From Thalassobellus sediminis (GTDB lineage: Bacteria; Bacteroidota; Bacteroidia; Flavobacteriales; Flavobacteriaceae): a stretch of DNA of 64,000 bases. Each line of letters opens with the position of its first letter. Position 1 is the stretch's first letter. Below are positions 35,371 to 44,087 of this stretch, one piece after another. Location: NCBI RefSeq assembly GCF_044386045.1, contig NZ_JBISCD010000040.1:1240001-1304000 (forward strand), read 5' to 3'. Both the position numbers and the translations under genes were made by a program. Below the pieces are notes generated by a model, which was not told the DNA's origin, made no database searches, and saw only the letters and a list, made by a program, of their open reading frames with translations.

Positions 35371-36624
35371 CTATAATTCAAAAACTTCTTTTATTTTATC
35401 AACGTAATCTAGTTTTTCCCATGTAAATAATTCTACATCTAGCGTTTTTGTATCTCCGTTGGGTTGGCTAAATGTTTTTGTAACCGTTTCGTTTGTGCGC
35501 CCCATGTGTCCGTAAGCAGCAGTTTCGCTATATATAGGAGCACGTAATTTTAAGCGTTCTTCAATAGCAAATGGTCGCATATCAAAAATAGTTGATACTT
35601 TTTTAGCAATTTCTCCATCGGTCATATTAAACGGGCAAGTTCCGTAAGTGTCAATAAAAATCCCCATAGGTTCTACCACGCCAATAGCGTAACTTACTTG
35701 TACTAAAATTTCATCGGCAACACCCGCAGCTACTAAGTTTTTAGCAATATGACGTGTTGCATAAGCAGCACTTCTATCTACTTTACTAGGGTCTTTTCCA
35801 GAAAAAGCACCACCACCATGAGCACCTTTACCTCCATAGGTGTCAACAATAATTTTTCGTCCTGTTAATCCAGTGTCACCATGAGGTCCACCAATAACAA
35901 ATTTTCCTGTTGGGTTAATATGATAAGTAATATCATCATTAAATAATACCTGAATTTGCTCAGGGAGTTTAGAAACAACTCTTGGTATTAAAATGTCAAC
36001 AATATCTTTTCTAATTTTTGCAAGCATAGTATCATCATCAGCAAAATCGTCATGCTGTGTAGATACAACAATAGAATCAATACGTTGCGGAATATTATCA
36101 TCGCTATATTCTATAGTTACCTGACTTTTAGAATCTGGTCTCAAATAAGTGATGTCTTTATTCTCACGACGTAATTGAGCAAGTTCTTTTAAAATTCTAT
36201 GCGATAAATCTAAAGCCAAAGGCATGAAGTTTTCAGTTTCGTTTGTAGCATAACCAAACATCATCCCTTGGTCTCCAGCACCTTGCTCTTCTTTGCTTCC
36301 ACGATCAACACCTTGGTTAATGTCTTCAGATTGTTCATGTATTGCCGATAAAACACCACACGAATTTCCGTCAAACATATATTCGCCTTTAGTGTAACCA
36401 ATTTTGTTTATGGTGTCTCTAGCAATTTTTTGAACGTCTAAATACGTGGTAGATTTTACTTCGCCTGCAAGTACAACTTGTCCTGTTGTAACCAGTGTTT
36501 CACAAGCAACTTTACTGTCGCTATCAAACGCTAAAAAGTTGTCAATTAAGGCGTCGCTAATTTGATCAGCAACTTTATCTGGGTGTCCTTCAGAAACACT
36601 TTCTGAAGTGAATAAATAAGCCAT
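35371..36624 (-). CDS. metK: S-adenosylmethionine synthetase
   Basis: Makes SAM from methionine and ATP. 417 residues. The N-terminus is MAYLFTSESVSEGHPDKVAD, followed by GAGDQGMMFGYA near 117 and the P-loop-like GGGAFSGKDPSKVDRSAA near 272. It is somewhat longer than the E. coli enzyme (384), as in other Bacteroidota, with an insert around 150-190. A SAM-II-like riboswitch lies in its leader, giving feedback control by the enzyme's own product. Confidence 0.97.
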   Translation of the reverse strand: MAYLFTSESVSEGHPDKVADQISDALIDNFLAFDSDSKVACETLVTTGQVVLAGEVKSTTYLDVQKIARDTINKIGYTKGEYMFDGNSCGVLSAIHEQSEDINQGVDRGSKEEQGAGDQGMMFGYATNETENFMPLALDLSHRILKELAQLRRENKDITYLRPDSKSQVTIEYSDDNIPQRIDSIVVSTQHDDFADDDTMLAKIRKDIVDILIPRVVSKLPEQIQVLFNDDITYHINPTGKFVIGGPHGDTGLTGRKIIVDTYGGKGAHGGGAFSGKDPSKVDRSAAYATRHIAKNLVAAGVADEILVQVSYAIGVVEPMGIFIDTYGTCPFNMTDGEIAKKVSTIFDMRPFAIEERLKLRAPIYSETAAYGHMGRTNETVTKTFSQPNGDTKTLDVELFTWEKLDYVDKIKEVFEL

Positions 36625-36641
36625 ATAATTTATTTTACAGT

Positions 36642-36748
36642 AAGATTTGACGATAACGTCGAAGGAAGTTTACACTGCCTTTAGCATTTTTATTTATACT
36701 GAATTTAATTCTGTATAAAGAGGTTGCAATCAGTCAAATCTTTCCTCT
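36642..36748 (-). ncRNA. SAM-II riboswitch in the metK leader
   Basis: Read on the minus strand: P1 is AGAGG (36748-36744) with CCTCT (36723-36719). Between them lie the conserved GATTTG and the loop ACTGATTGCAA. After P1 come an extra AT-rich hairpin (ATAC.GAAT/ATTC.GTAT), then AAATAAAAATGCTAAAGGCAG. The SAM-II hallmarks GATTT, TTGCAA, AAAT and GCTAAA appear in the right order. The pseudoknot P2 can form between loop ACTG (36734-36731) and CAGT (36677-36674). Downstream, GTCAAATCTT (36651-36642) is the exact 10-nt complement of AAGATTTGAC (36742-36733) inside the aptamer, a probable alternative pairing that excludes the SAM-bound fold. Whether control is translational or transcriptional is not settled; no T-run terminator is seen. 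Confidence 0.8.
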
Positions 36749-36762
36749 GTTATTTGTGTTTG

Positions 36763-36770
36763 CAAAAGTA
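36763..36770 (-). promoter_or_regulatory. -7 promoter element of metK
   Basis: TACTTTTG on the minus strand, an exact TAnnTTTG match. It would start the transcript about 10 nt before P1 of the riboswitch, which fits the aptamer sitting at the 5' end. Confidence 0.55.
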
Positions 36771-36860
36771 AAAAAATAAAAGGAAAAAAGAATTCCTTTT
36801 TGCTTTTTTCAATAAAAAGTTGGTAGTTACATTTTAATTGTAAATATTTGTTGAAGCAAA

Positions 36861-36917
36861 ATGAAAAAACAAATTTTAAATAGCATTCTTATTGTGGTCA
36901 TTGTGATTATTTTATGA
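36861..36917 (+). CDS. Ile/Leu/Val-rich leader peptide of the ilv operon
   Basis: An 18-codon ORF reading MKKQILNSILIVVIVIIL followed by TGA. Twelve of 18 residues are Ile (6), Leu (3) or Val (3), and ten consecutive residues 9-18 are all branched-chain. It lies upstream of ilvD-ilvB-ilvN-ilvC-ilvA, which make Ile and Val and the Leu precursor. Its codons overlap the first arm of the attenuator, and a terminator follows 37 nt after the stop. The role is inferred to be a ribosome-based sensor of charged branched-chain tRNAs. Confidence 0.88.
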   Translation: MKKQILNSILIVVIVIIL

Positions 36918-36985
36918 AGATAGGAAGGCTATAGTTAAACATAAAATATTTATTAAAAGCTTTCCCGTAAAAGGAAGGCTTTTTT
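36880..36985 (+). promoter_or_regulatory. Transcription attenuator of the ilv operon
   Basis: Three exclusive structures can be drawn. Protector: ATAGCATTCTTAT (36880-36892, inside the leader ORF) with ATAGGAAGGCTAT (36920-36932), 13 positions with one A-G mismatch and one T-G wobble. Antiterminator: AGGAAGGCT (36922-36930) with AGCTTTCC (36958-36965). Terminator: AAAAGCTTTCC (36955-36965) with GGAAGGCTTTT (36973-36983). GGAAGGCT occurs twice, as the antiterminator arm and as the 3' terminator arm, so both compete for AGCTTTCC. Inferred: stalling in the Ile/Val/Leu codons blocks the protector and lets the operon be read. The 240 nt between the terminator and ilvD contain no gene I can support. 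Confidence 0.87.
36955..36985 (+). terminator. Attenuator terminator hairpin upstream of ilvD
   Basis: An 11-bp stem (one T-G wobble) with loop CGTAAAA, followed by a T-run that continues into further T-rich sequence. It lies about 245 nt before ilvD. Confidence 0.9.
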
Positions 36986-37229
36986 ATTGCTTTTTTTATT
37001 TTTTTTTGAACATCATAAAAATAACGTGTTAACGCATTGTTTTTGAGTTGGTTATGGTTGTTTTGGTGGTTGTGAGTTTAACCATGTAAATCAAATAAAT
37101 ACGTAAATAAAAACCTAATAAATTAATTTCGAGCGTTATTTCAAATATTTTGATTCTGAGGAAAAAGTCTTAAATGTTTGGAATAATGAGAACTAAACCA
37201 AGATAAAGATTAAATTATCTGCAATAAAA

Positions 37230-38912
37230 ATGAAAGAACTTAATAAACATAGTAAAAGACTAACTCAAGACGAATCTCAACCTGCATCTCAAGCAATGTT
37301 ATATGCGGTTGGTTTGACTGATGAAGATATGAATAAAGCCCAAGTGGGTATTGCTAGTACAGGATACGATGGTAACCCGTGTAATATGCATTTAAATAAT
37401 TTGGCTGCTGAAGTAAAAATTGAATGTAAAATAGCCAATTTAGTTGGTTTAGGATTCAATACTATAGGTGTTAGTGATGGTATTTCTATGGGGACTTCTG
37501 GTATGAATTACTCTTTAGCGTCTCGTGATATTATTGCAGATTCTATTGAAACGGTAATGAATGCTCAAAGTTATGATGCGCTTATTTCTGTTGTTGGTTG
37601 TGATAAAAATATGCCAGGAGCTGTTATAGCGATGTTGCGTTTAAATCGTCCATCAATTATGATGTACGGAGGGACTATAGCTTCAGGGAAATATAAAGGA
37701 AGAAAATTAAATATTGTTTCGGCTTTTGAAGCTTTAGGGCAAAAAGTAGCAGGAGAAATTGAAGAAGAAGAATATAGAGAAATTATTAAAAGTGCTATTC
37801 CTGGGGCAGGAGCTTGTGGCGGTATGTATACTGCAAATACAATGGCTTCGGCTATAGAATGTATGGGGTTTGCATTACCTTATAATTCTTCTATTCCAGC
37901 AGAAAATCCGAATAAATTATCAGAAAGTGAAAGAACTGCAATTGCTATTAAAAACCTTTTAGAATTAGATTTAAAGCCATTAGATATTATTTCTAAAAAA
38001 TCTATTGAGAATGCTATTGCAATTGTAAATGCTTTAGGAGGTTCTACAAATGCCGTATTACACTTTTTAGCTATTGCACATGCTGCAGATATAGAATTTA
38101 CATTAGAAGATTTTCAACGAGTTAGTGATAGAACGCCTTTAATAGCTGATTTAAAACCTAGTGGAAAATATTTAATGGAAGATGTTCATGGCATTGGAGG
38201 AACACCAGCGGTAATGAAATATTTATTAGATAACGGGTATTTACATGGCGATTGTATGACGGTAACAGGAAAAACTTTAGCTGAAAATTTAGCTGATGTT
38301 GAACCGCTTACTTTTGAAGATGATCAGGATGTTATATATCCAAAAGATAAAGCTTTAAAATCTTCAGGAAATTTACAGATTCTTTATGGAAATTTAGCAA
38401 CAGAAGGAGCTGTAGCCAAAATATCTGGTAATGAAGGGTTGTTGTTTGAGGGTAAGGCCGTTGTTTATGATGGAGAGCAAGCTGCAAATACAGGAATTTC
38501 AAACGGAGAAGTAGAAAAAGGAGATGTGGTCGTCATTAGATATGTCGGTCCAAAAGGAGGTCCTGGGATGCCAGAAATGCTTAAACCAACGTCTTTAATT
38601 ATGGGGGCAGGTTTAGGAAAATCGGTAGCTTTAATTACAGATGGTCGTTTTTCAGGAGGAACTCATGGTTTTGTTGTAGGACATATTACTCCAGAAGCTC
38701 AATCAGGTGGGGCTATTGGATTATTAAAAACGGGAGATAAAATTAGAATAAGTGCTGAAGATAATTCTATTAATGTATTGCTTTCTGATGAAGAATTGGC
38801 AGAAAGAAAATCACAATGGGTTCAGCCAGCGTTAAAACATAAAAAAGGAATATTATATAAATATGCAAAATCAGTAGCCTCTGCATCTAAAGGATGTGTT
38901 ACTGATGCATAA
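37230..38912 (+). CDS. ilvD: Dihydroxy-acid dehydratase
   Basis: Dehydrates dihydroxyacids to 2-ketoacids in Ile and Val synthesis. 560 residues. The Fe-S cluster cysteines are visible in GNPCNMHLNN near 50, VVGCDKNMPGAV near 122, and GAGACGGMYTANTM near 193. GGTHGFVVGHITPEAQSGG lies near 475. First structural gene of the attenuated ilv operon. Confidence 0.96.
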   Translation: MKELNKHSKRLTQDESQPASQAMLYAVGLTDEDMNKAQVGIASTGYDGNPCNMHLNNLAAEVKIECKIANLVGLGFNTIGVSDGISMGTSGMNYSLASRDIIADSIETVMNAQSYDALISVVGCDKNMPGAVIAMLRLNRPSIMMYGGTIASGKYKGRKLNIVSAFEALGQKVAGEIEEEEYREIIKSAIPGAGACGGMYTANTMASAIECMGFALPYNSSIPAENPNKLSESERTAIAIKNLLELDLKPLDIISKKSIENAIAIVNALGGSTNAVLHFLAIAHAADIEFTLEDFQRVSDRTPLIADLKPSGKYLMEDVHGIGGTPAVMKYLLDNGYLHGDCMTVTGKTLAENLADVEPLTFEDDQDVIYPKDKALKSSGNLQILYGNLATEGAVAKISGNEGLLFEGKAVVYDGEQAANTGISNGEVEKGDVVVIRYVGPKGGPGMPEMLKPTSLIMGAGLGKSVALITDGRFSGGTHGFVVGHITPEAQSGGAIGLLKTGDKIRISAEDNSINVLLSDEELAERKSQWVQPALKHKKGILYKYAKSVASASKGCVTDA

Positions 38913-38918
38913 TAAATT

Positions 38919-38945
38919 GTCATTCCTGCATACGCAGGAATCTCA
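38919..38945. repeat. Dispersed palindromic repeat, copy 2
   Basis: GTCATTCCTGCA, a short loop, then TGCAGGAATCT-like CGCAGGAATCTCA. It is inserted between ilvD and ilvB without disrupting the operon. Matches the repeat at 55576 closely and that at 21546 more loosely. Confidence 0.65.
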
Positions 38946-38963
38946 TCATTAAACGTTGAGACT

Positions 38964-40697
38964 ATGAATACAGAAACAGAAAACAAAACACAAGAAGTAA
39001 CTAATAAAAAAATGCGCATATCAGGTAGTGAAGCCATAGTAAGAAGCTTAATAGCAGAAGGTGTTGATGTTCTTTATGGATATCCAGGAGGTGCTATTAT
39101 GCCTGTATACGATGAATTATTTAAGTTTAAAGATGATATTCATCATGTGTTAACAAGACATGAGCAAGGTGCAGCGCATGCTGCTCAAGGTTATGCCCGT
39201 ATTTCTGGTAGAGTTGGGGTTGCTATGGCAACTTCAGGACCAGGAGCTACGAATTTAATAACAGGAATCGCCGATGCTCAAATAGATTCTACACCATTAG
39301 TTTGTATTACTGGTCAAGTGCCTTCTCATTTATTAGGTAGTGATGCATTTCAAGAAACTGATATCGTAGGTATTTCTACACCAGTAACTAAATGGAATCA
39401 TCAAGTTACTAAAGCTTCAGAAATTCCAGAAGTTTTAGCTAAAGCATTTTATATAGCAAAAAGTGGTCGTCCAGGTCCTGTATTAATAGATATTACTAAA
39501 GATGCACAGTTTGGCGAATTAGATTTTGAATATAAAAAATGTACAGGTGTGAGAAGTTATATTCCTGTACCAAAAACTAACCCAGAATCAGTTAAGGCTG
39601 CTGCCGAATTAATAAACGTAGCAAAAAAGCCTATGATTGTTTGGGGGCAAGGTGTTATACTTGGTAAAGCAGAAGAGGAACTGAAAGCAGTTGTTGAAAA
39701 AGCAGGAATTCCATCAGCATGGACTATTCTTGGGGCATCAGCTATACCAACGTCGCACCCATTAAATATAGGTATGGTAGGAATGCATGGTAATTATGCG
39801 CCTAATAAGTTAACTAACGAATGTGATGTGCTTATTGCTATAGGAATGCGTTTTGATGACCGTGTTACTGGCGATTTAAGTAAATATGCAAAGCAAGCTA
39901 AAGTCATTCATTTTGATATAGACCCTGCTGAAATTGATAAAAATGTAAAAACAGATGTCGCTGTAATAGGCGATTCTAAAGATAGTTTAGCAAAACTATT
40001 ACCTTTGCTAAATGCCAATTCCCATGATTCTTGGTTACAAGAGTTTAAAGATTTGTATGCAATAGAATTTGAAAAAGTTATAAAAGATGATATTTCTCCA
40101 ACCAAAGAAGGTTTAACTATGGGAGAGGTATTAAATCAAATAAATATTGAAAGTAAAGGGAATGCTGCCATTGTATCAGATGTAGGACAACATCAAATGA
40201 TTGCTTGTCGTTATTCAGAATTTAATCTTACCAAAAGTAATATTACTTCTGGCGGATTAGGAACTATGGGCTTTGCGCTTCCTGCGGCTATTGGTGCTAA
40301 AATGGCTGAGCCTAACAGAGAGGTAGTTGCTATTATTGGAGATGGTGGATTTCAAATGAATATTCAAGAATTAGGTACTATTTTTCAGCAAAAAACGCCT
40401 GTAAAGATTGTTGTTTTAAATAATGAGTTTTTAGGAATGGTACGTCAGTGGCAACAATTGTTTTTTGATAAACGTTATGCGTCTACTGAAATGATAAATC
40501 CAAATTTTGTAGCCATAGCAGAAGGTTATTATATTAAAGCAAGGAAAGTTGTTAAACGTGAAGAGTTAGAAGAAGCTGTTAAGGAAATGATACAATCTAA
40601 AGAATCATATTTCTTAGAGGTTTGTGTAGAAAAAGAAGATAATGTTTTCCCAATGGTACCATCGGGAGCATCAGTTTCAGATATACGTTTAAGCTAA
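38964..40697 (+). CDS. ilvB: Acetolactate synthase large subunit
   Basis: A thiamine diphosphate enzyme condensing pyruvate with pyruvate or 2-ketobutyrate. 577 residues. EGVDVLYGYPGGAIMPVYDE near 30, the catalytic glutamate in RHEQGAAHAAQGYAR near 67, and the ThDP motif GDGGFQMNIQELGT with NNEFLGMVRQW near 465-495 are all intact. The regulatory subunit gene follows 13 nt later. Confidence 0.96.
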   Translation: MNTETENKTQEVTNKKMRISGSEAIVRSLIAEGVDVLYGYPGGAIMPVYDELFKFKDDIHHVLTRHEQGAAHAAQGYARISGRVGVAMATSGPGATNLITGIADAQIDSTPLVCITGQVPSHLLGSDAFQETDIVGISTPVTKWNHQVTKASEIPEVLAKAFYIAKSGRPGPVLIDITKDAQFGELDFEYKKCTGVRSYIPVPKTNPESVKAAAELINVAKKPMIVWGQGVILGKAEEELKAVVEKAGIPSAWTILGASAIPTSHPLNIGMVGMHGNYAPNKLTNECDVLIAIGMRFDDRVTGDLSKYAKQAKVIHFDIDPAEIDKNVKTDVAVIGDSKDSLAKLLPLLNANSHDSWLQEFKDLYAIEFEKVIKDDISPTKEGLTMGEVLNQINIESKGNAAIVSDVGQHQMIACRYSEFNLTKSNITSGGLGTMGFALPAAIGAKMAEPNREVVAIIGDGGFQMNIQELGTIFQQKTPVKIVVLNNEFLGMVRQWQQLFFDKRYASTEMINPNFVAIAEGYYIKARKVVKREELEEAVKEMIQSKESYFLEVCVEKEDNVFPMVPSGASVSDIRLS

Positions 40698-40710
40698 ATA
40701 TTTAGAAAAA

Positions 40711-41244
40711 ATGAACGAAGAAATAAAATCAATAACGATTTCAATTTATACCGAAAATAACATCGGATTACTTAATCGTATTTCTGCAATTTTTCAGAGA
40801 AGAACTATAAACATTGAAAGCTTAACAACATCGCAATCAGAAATAGATGGTGTAAATCGTTTTGTTATTGTAGTTAATATTACAGAATCTCAAGCTAAAA
40901 AAATTGTAGGGCAGTTTGAAAAACAAATAGAAGTAATACGTGCTTATTACCATACCGACGAAGAAACTATTTATACAGAGTCTTGTATGTTTAAAATTAA
41001 GTCTTCTTTATTGTTTGAAGAACCTCAAATTCAAAATATAATTAAAGAAAGTAATTCTAGAATCGTTACGGTAAATAAAGAGTTTTTTGTACTTGAAAAA
41101 TCGGGTAGAAGAAATGAAATAGAATCTTTACGTAGAGATTTAAATGTGTTTGGTATTATGCAATTTGTGCGTGCAGGACGTATTGCAGTAACTAAAGATG
41201 AAATGAAAGTAACAGAGATGCTATTAGCATTCAATAATCAATAA
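40711..41244 (+). CDS. ilvN: Acetolactate synthase small (regulatory) subunit
   Basis: 177 residues with an N-terminal ACT domain (ISIYTENNIGLLNRISAIFQ, then RRTINIESLTTSQSEIDG) and a C-terminal small-subunit domain (LNVFGIMQFVRAGRIAVTKD). It confers valine feedback inhibition on IlvB. The length is typical of the long small subunits. Spaced 14 nt from ilvC. Confidence 0.95.
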   Translation: MNEEIKSITISIYTENNIGLLNRISAIFQRRTINIESLTTSQSEIDGVNRFVIVVNITESQAKKIVGQFEKQIEVIRAYYHTDEETIYTESCMFKIKSSLLFEEPQIQNIIKESNSRIVTVNKEFFVLEKSGRRNEIESLRRDLNVFGIMQFVRAGRIAVTKDEMKVTEMLLAFNNQ

Positions 41245-41258
41245 TAACTAAAATTAAA

Positions 41259-42734
41259 ATGGGAAATTATTTTAACACACTATCGTTAAGAGATAAATTA
41301 AGTCAATTATCGAAGTGTCGATTTATGGATTCTTCAGAATTTGAAGATGGAGTAAATGCATTAAAAGGTAAAAAAATAGTCATTGTAGGGTGTGGAGCGC
41401 AAGGGCTTAATCAAGGGCTAAACATGAGAGATTCTGGATTAGATATTTCTTATGCTTTAAGAGCACAAGCTATTGCAGAAAAACGTCAATCATTTGTTAA
41501 TGCAACTGATAACGGTTTTAATGTAGGAACTTACGAAGAGTTAATTCCAACGGCCGATTTAGTGTTAAACTTAACACCAGATAAACAACATACAAATGTT
41601 GTAAATGCGGTGATGCCTTTAATGAAAAAAGGAGCAACATTATCGTATTCTCACGGTTTTAATATTGTTGAAGAAGGAACGCAAGTTCGTGAAGATTTAA
41701 CTGTTATTATGGTGGCACCTAAGTGTCCAGGTACTGAAGTTAGAGAAGAATATAAAAGAGGTTTTGGTGTGCCAACATTAATTGCGGTACATGAAGAAAA
41801 TGATCCAGAAGGAAAAGGTTGGGCACAAGCTAAGGCTTATGCTGCTGCTACAGGTGGTGATAGAGCTGGTGTGTTAGCATCTTCTTTTGTTGCTGAGGTT
41901 AAGTCTGATTTAATGGGAGAGCAAACTATTCTTTGTGGTTTATTACAAACAGGATCTATTCTTTGTTTCGATAAAATGATTGAAAAAGGAATTGATGCAG
42001 GTTATGCTTCAAAATTAATTCAATATGGTTGGGAAACTATAACTGAAGGTCTTAAATATGGTGGTATTACTAATATGATGGATCGTTTATCTAACCCAGC
42101 AAAAATTAAAGCTTTTGAATTATCAGAAGAATTAAAAGATATCATGCGTCCGTTATTCCAAAAACATATGGATGACATTATGGAGGGTAACTTCTCTAGT
42201 GGTATGATGGCAGATTGGGCTAATAATGATAAAGATTTATTAGGATGGAGAGCTGCAACTGCTGAAACAGCATTTGAAAAAACTCCAGCAGGTGATGTTG
42301 TAATTTCAGAGCAAGAATATTACGATAACGGTGTGTTAATGGTTGCGATGGTAAGAGCAGGTGTGGAATTAGCGTTTGAAGCTATGACAGATTCTGGAAT
42401 TATTGATGCTTCTGCATACTACGAATCATTACATGAAACACCCCTAATTGCTAACACAATTGCAAGAAGAAAACTTTATGAAATGAACAGTGTAATTTCT
42501 GATACAGCTGAATACGGATGTTATTTATTCGATCATGCTTGTAAGCCTTTATTAACTGATTTCATGAAAACTATTGATACTGATGTTATTGGTAAAACCT
42601 ATGCTGCAGATAATGGAGAAGGTGTTGATAACGCGAAGTTAATTGAAGTAAATAAAGCATTAAGAAATCACCCAGTTGAAAAAGTAGGTGAGTTTTTAAG
42701 AGCTTCTATGACAGCTATGAAACCAATAGTTTAA
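41259..42734 (+). CDS. ilvC: Ketol-acid reductoisomerase, class II (long form)
   Basis: Converts acetolactate to dihydroxyisovalerate with NADPH. At 491 residues it has the long class II form, like E. coli IlvC, with duplicated knotted C-terminal domains. The Rossmann motif is VIVGCGAQGLNQGLNMRDSG near 44, followed by LRAQ and metal ligands in the C-terminal domains (AEVKSDLMGEQTILCG near 210). Confidence 0.96.
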   Translation: MGNYFNTLSLRDKLSQLSKCRFMDSSEFEDGVNALKGKKIVIVGCGAQGLNQGLNMRDSGLDISYALRAQAIAEKRQSFVNATDNGFNVGTYEELIPTADLVLNLTPDKQHTNVVNAVMPLMKKGATLSYSHGFNIVEEGTQVREDLTVIMVAPKCPGTEVREEYKRGFGVPTLIAVHEENDPEGKGWAQAKAYAAATGGDRAGVLASSFVAEVKSDLMGEQTILCGLLQTGSILCFDKMIEKGIDAGYASKLIQYGWETITEGLKYGGITNMMDRLSNPAKIKAFELSEELKDIMRPLFQKHMDDIMEGNFSSGMMADWANNDKDLLGWRAATAETAFEKTPAGDVVISEQEYYDNGVLMVAMVRAGVELAFEAMTDSGIIDASAYYESLHETPLIANTIARRKLYEMNSVISDTAEYGCYLFDHACKPLLTDFMKTIDTDVIGKTYAADNGEGVDNAKLIEVNKALRNHPVEKVGEFLRASMTAMKPIV

Positions 42735-42761
42735 TAAAAACTATTAAATATAATTAATGTT

Positions 42762-42789
42762 CAAGACCTGTCAAGTTTGGCAGGTCTTG
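42762..42789. repeat. Strong hairpin between ilvC and ilvA
   Basis: CAAGACCTG (42762-42770), a 10-nt loop, and CAGGTCTTG (42781-42789), a perfect 9-bp stem in the 77-nt gap. Only a single short TTGTTG follows, so it is unlikely to be an efficient terminator. It may lower ilvA expression, mark an mRNA processing site, or be a dispersed repeat. Confidence 0.6.
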
Positions 42790-42811
42790 TTGTATAAAAA
42801 ATAATGAGCAT

Positions 42812-44077
42812 ATGAATCAGGAAAAAAACACATATTTTCCTAGTCTTAGTGATGTGAAAGCTGCTGCGGAAACTATTAAGAAGGTTTCGGCAGTTACGCC
42901 TCTAAGCTCTAGTTTAAGATATTCAAAACAGTTTGATGCAAATATCCTTTTAAAGCGCGAAGACTTGCAACAGGTTCGTTCTTATAAAATTAGAGGAGCA
43001 TATAATAAAATTAGTTCGCTAACAAAAGAGGAGGCTTCAAATGGAGTGGTTTGTGCTAGCGCAGGAAATCATGCGCAAGGTGTTGCTTTATCGTGTAAAT
43101 TATTAAAAATTCAAGGCACTATTTATATGCCTGCACCTACGCCAAATCAAAAAGTAGAGCAGGTAAAAATGTTTGGTGAAGCATATGTGGAAATTAAGCT
43201 TGTTGGTGATACTTTTGATGATGCGTATCATGCTGCAATGATAGAATGTGATGAACTTCAGAAAACATTTATTCATCCGTTTAACGACCCAAAAGTTATT
43301 GAAGGTCAGGCAACCATTGGTTTAGAAATTTTAGAACAAGCAACTGAACCAATAGATTATGTGTTTATAGCTGTTGGTGGCGGCGGATTAGCATCAGGCT
43401 TATCAACTGTTTTTAAAGCATTGTCTCCTAATACCAAGATAATAGGTGTAGAGCCAGAAGGTGCACCGTCTATGTCGGTGTCTATTAAAAATAATAGAAA
43501 TACCGAGTTAGAACATATTGAAAAGTTTATTGATGGAGCTGCAGTAAAACGAGTAGGCGATTTAACTTTTGATATCTGTAAAACAAATTTGCATGCTATG
43601 ATTACCGTTCCGGAAGGAAAGGTGTGTCAAACCATTTTAGAACTTTATAATAAAGATGCTATTGTGGTAGAACCAGCGGGAGCACTTAGTATTTCGGCAT
43701 TAGATTTTTATGCTGAAGACATAAAAGGAAAAAACGTAGTATGTGTTGTTAGTGGAAGTAATAACGATATTACGCGAACTTCAGAAATAAAAGAGCGTGC
43801 CTTATTATACGCCAATTTAAAACATTATTTTATAGTAAAGTTTCCGCAACGAGCAGGTGCATTAAAAGAATTTGTAGTTGATATTTTAGGAGCTAATGAT
43901 GATATTACATACTTTCAATATGCTAAAAAAACAAACAGAGAAAATGGTTCAGCTGTTGTTGGTGTGCAATTAAAATCGGCCAATGATTTAAAGCCTTTAA
44001 TAGATCGAATGAAGGAACATAATTTTTATGGTGATTATCTAAATGATAAACCAGATTTGTTTCAGTTTTTGGTTTAA
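42812..44077 (+). CDS. ilvA: Threonine ammonia-lyase (threonine deaminase)
   Basis: Deaminates threonine to 2-ketobutyrate, the first step specific to isoleucine. 421 residues. The PLP lysine lies in QVRSYKIRGAYNKI near 57, SAGNHAQGVALSC near 87, and the glycine loop VGGGGLASGLSTV near 190. A C-terminal ACT-like domain (LKHYFIVKFPQRAGALKEFV near 335) points to the allosteric biosynthetic form. It is shorter than the E. coli IlvA (514), as for other Gram-positive/Bacteroidota-type enzymes with a single regulatory domain. Confidence 0.94.
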   Translation: MNQEKNTYFPSLSDVKAAAETIKKVSAVTPLSSSLRYSKQFDANILLKREDLQQVRSYKIRGAYNKISSLTKEEASNGVVCASAGNHAQGVALSCKLLKIQGTIYMPAPTPNQKVEQVKMFGEAYVEIKLVGDTFDDAYHAAMIECDELQKTFIHPFNDPKVIEGQATIGLEILEQATEPIDYVFIAVGGGGLASGLSTVFKALSPNTKIIGVEPEGAPSMSVSIKNNRNTELEHIEKFIDGAAVKRVGDLTFDICKTNLHAMITVPEGKVCQTILELYNKDAIVVEPAGALSISALDFYAEDIKGKNVVCVVSGSNNDITRTSEIKERALLYANLKHYFIVKFPQRAGALKEFVVDILGANDDITYFQYAKKTNRENGSAVVGVQLKSANDLKPLIDRMKEHNFYGDYLNDKPDLFQFLV

Positions 44078-44087
44078 GACTGAGAAC

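Noticed and set aside
36986..37229. A second control element between the ilv terminator and ilvD
   Set aside because: I see short partial complementarities (for example GGTTA and TAACC) but no coherent structure or ORF.
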